Part shown: positions 63,179 through 64,000 of the stretch, in pieces
Numbering within the stretch: the stretch's first letter is position 1
Layout: each line of letters begins with the position of its first letter
Source of the DNA: Protonemura montana
Taxonomy: Eukaryota > Arthropoda > Insecta > Plecoptera > Nemouridae
Direction of reading: 5' to 3'
Assembly: GCA_947568835.1 (NCBI GenBank)
Contig: OX387607.1
Span: 19,681,277 to 19,745,276, forward strand
DNA length: 64,000 bases
The notes under the pieces: generated by a model
Databases searched by the model: none
What the model was told of the DNA's origin: nothing
Seen by the model: the letters and a program-made list of their open reading frames with translations, nothing else
Translations under genes and position numbers: made by a program

Positions 63179-64000
63179 CGCTCCAAACACTCTTCCTTGC
63201 TAGCCTGTCGCTCCAGACACTCTGCCTACCAAGCCAGACGCTCAAGAAGCTCTGCTTCGCTAGCCAGGCTTTCCAGACACTCTGCCATGCTAGCCAGACG
63301 CTCCAAACTATCTGCCACGCTAGCCCTGCTCCAGACATTCTGCCACCCTAGCTAGACGCTCCAGACACTCTGCTTGCTACCCAGACGCTCCAGACACTCT
63401 GCCTCGCTAGCCAGGCGCTCCAGACACATTCTGCCTCGCTACCCAGACGCTCCAGACTATCTGCCACGCTTGCCAGGCGCTCAAAACACTTCGCTTCGCT
63501 AGCCAGGCGCTCCAGACACTATGCCATGCTAGCCAGACACTCCAGACTATCTGCCACGCTAGCCAGAGCCTCCAGACACTCTAAAAAGCTAGCTAGACGC
63601 TCGAGACACTCTGCCACGCTAGCCAGACACTCCAGACACTCTGCCTCGCAAGCCAGGTGCTCCAGACACTCTGCCTCGCTTGCCATGCGCTCCAGACACT
63701 CTGCCTCGCTAGCTTGACGCTCCAGACTCACTGCTTTGCTTGCCAGGCGCTCAAAACACTCTGCCTCGCTAGCCAGGCGCTCCAAACACTCTTCCTTGCT
63801 AGCCTGTCGCTCCAGACACTCTGCCTCCTAAGCCAGACGCTCCAGAAGCTCTGCTTCGCTAGCCAGGCGCTCCAGACACTCTGCCTCGCTACACAGACGC
63901 TCCAGAGTATCTGCCACGCTAGCCAGAGGCTGCAGACACGCTGCCACGCTAGCTAGACGCTCCAGGCACTCTGCCTCGCTACTTAGACGCTCCAGACACT
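63179..64000. repeat. Module G, copy 3 (cut by window end)
   Basis: It matches module G copy 2 at an offset of 6,082 from 63,179 to the window end, with CTAGCCCTGCTCC near 63,322, CACTCTAAAAAGC near 63,579 and CTCGAG near 63,601. Scattered changes include AGAGCCTCC near 63,566 and GCTAGCTTGACGC near 63,710. The array continues beyond the window. Confidence 0.86.

Larger units (their letters stand above)
1..64000. repeat. 30-bp tandem satellite array filling the window
   Basis: Every stretch I read is built from one unit of 30 bp, in a single orientation, with no non-repeat insert. An exact consensus unit is at 481-510. Units vary at a limited set of positions: the first two bases (CG, GG, TG, CA, CC), the middle (GACACTCTG, GACTATCTG, GACTTTCTG, GGCACTCTG), the pre-GCTA triplet (CTC, CAC, CAT, CTT), and the tail (CTAGCCAG, CTACCCAG, CTAGCTAG). 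Most units are exactly 30 bp. Rare 29-, 31-, 32- and 26-bp units act as fingerprints of higher-order copies. The array runs off both ends, so its true size is unknown. The scale and nested structure are typical of eukaryotic satellite DNA. I do not recognise the family. Confidence 0.97.

Noticed and set aside
1..64000. CRISPR array, because of the regular 30-bp periodicity
   Set aside because: There are no unique spacers. The repeats abut directly, variants are shared between distant copies, and no cas-like gene is present.
1..64000. Telomeric repeats or rDNA spacer sub-repeats
   Set aside because: No short telomere-type motif and no rRNA sequence was seen anywhere in 64 kb. A spacer origin for the ancestral unit cannot be excluded but has no support here.
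1..64000. Centromere identity through a CENP-B-box-like motif
   Set aside because: I saw no motif resembling the CENP-B box. A centromeric role would need chromatin data.

Overview
The whole 64 kb window is one uninterrupted head-to-tail tandem array of a 30-bp unit, roughly 2,100 units, running off both ends. I found no unique-sequence gene, RNA gene, transposon, CRISPR array, promoter or terminator. A unit matching the consensus exactly lies at 481-510. It starts CGCTCCAGAC, ends GCTAGCCAGA, and by hand count is 19/30 G+C, with 13 C against 6 G on the plus strand. All units point the same way. This scale, together with nested higher-order repeats (HORs), points to satellite-type heterochromatin of a eukaryote. 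The variants include many transitions at CpG and at CAG/CTG sites, which would fit a genome with CG and CHG cytosine methylation such as a land plant. That lineage guess is inference only.

Because the unit length is a multiple of three, each reading frame repeats one decapeptide. Four of the six consensus frames contain no stop, so the array is full of long open frames on both strands (minus strand, for example, CLERLASEAE; plus strand RHSASLARRS or LQTLCLASQT). I judge these non-coding. The HOR period lengths are often not multiples of three, common unit variants are mostly non-synonymous in the best frame, and stops recur.

Layout. 1-13,186: three copies of HOR-A (3,866 bp, 4,795 bp and about 4.5 kb), including a perfect 300-bp tandem duplication. 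13,187-13,800: transition block. 13,801-16,780: divergent CAAGCCGGG-type units in modules of about 1.22-1.26 kb. 16,781-18,289: module G. About 17,671-25,970: roughly 276 units with no length change, containing modules of 1,740, 1,620 and 810 bp and a 1,080-bp tandem duplication. 25,971-40,639: HOR-D, with two full copies of 5,845 and 5,814 bp. 41,001-55,056: a mosaic of long (L, 1,857 bp) and short (S, 1,231 bp) modules. 55,057-64,000: HOR-F (5,870-bp offset), with module G returning at 57,097 and 63,179, about 40 kb from its first copy.

No genes act together here. The biology visible is array evolution: in-register unequal exchange, segmental duplication, and patches that look like gene conversion. 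Copy boundaries are approximate to about one unit unless stated otherwise, and all comparisons were made by eye.
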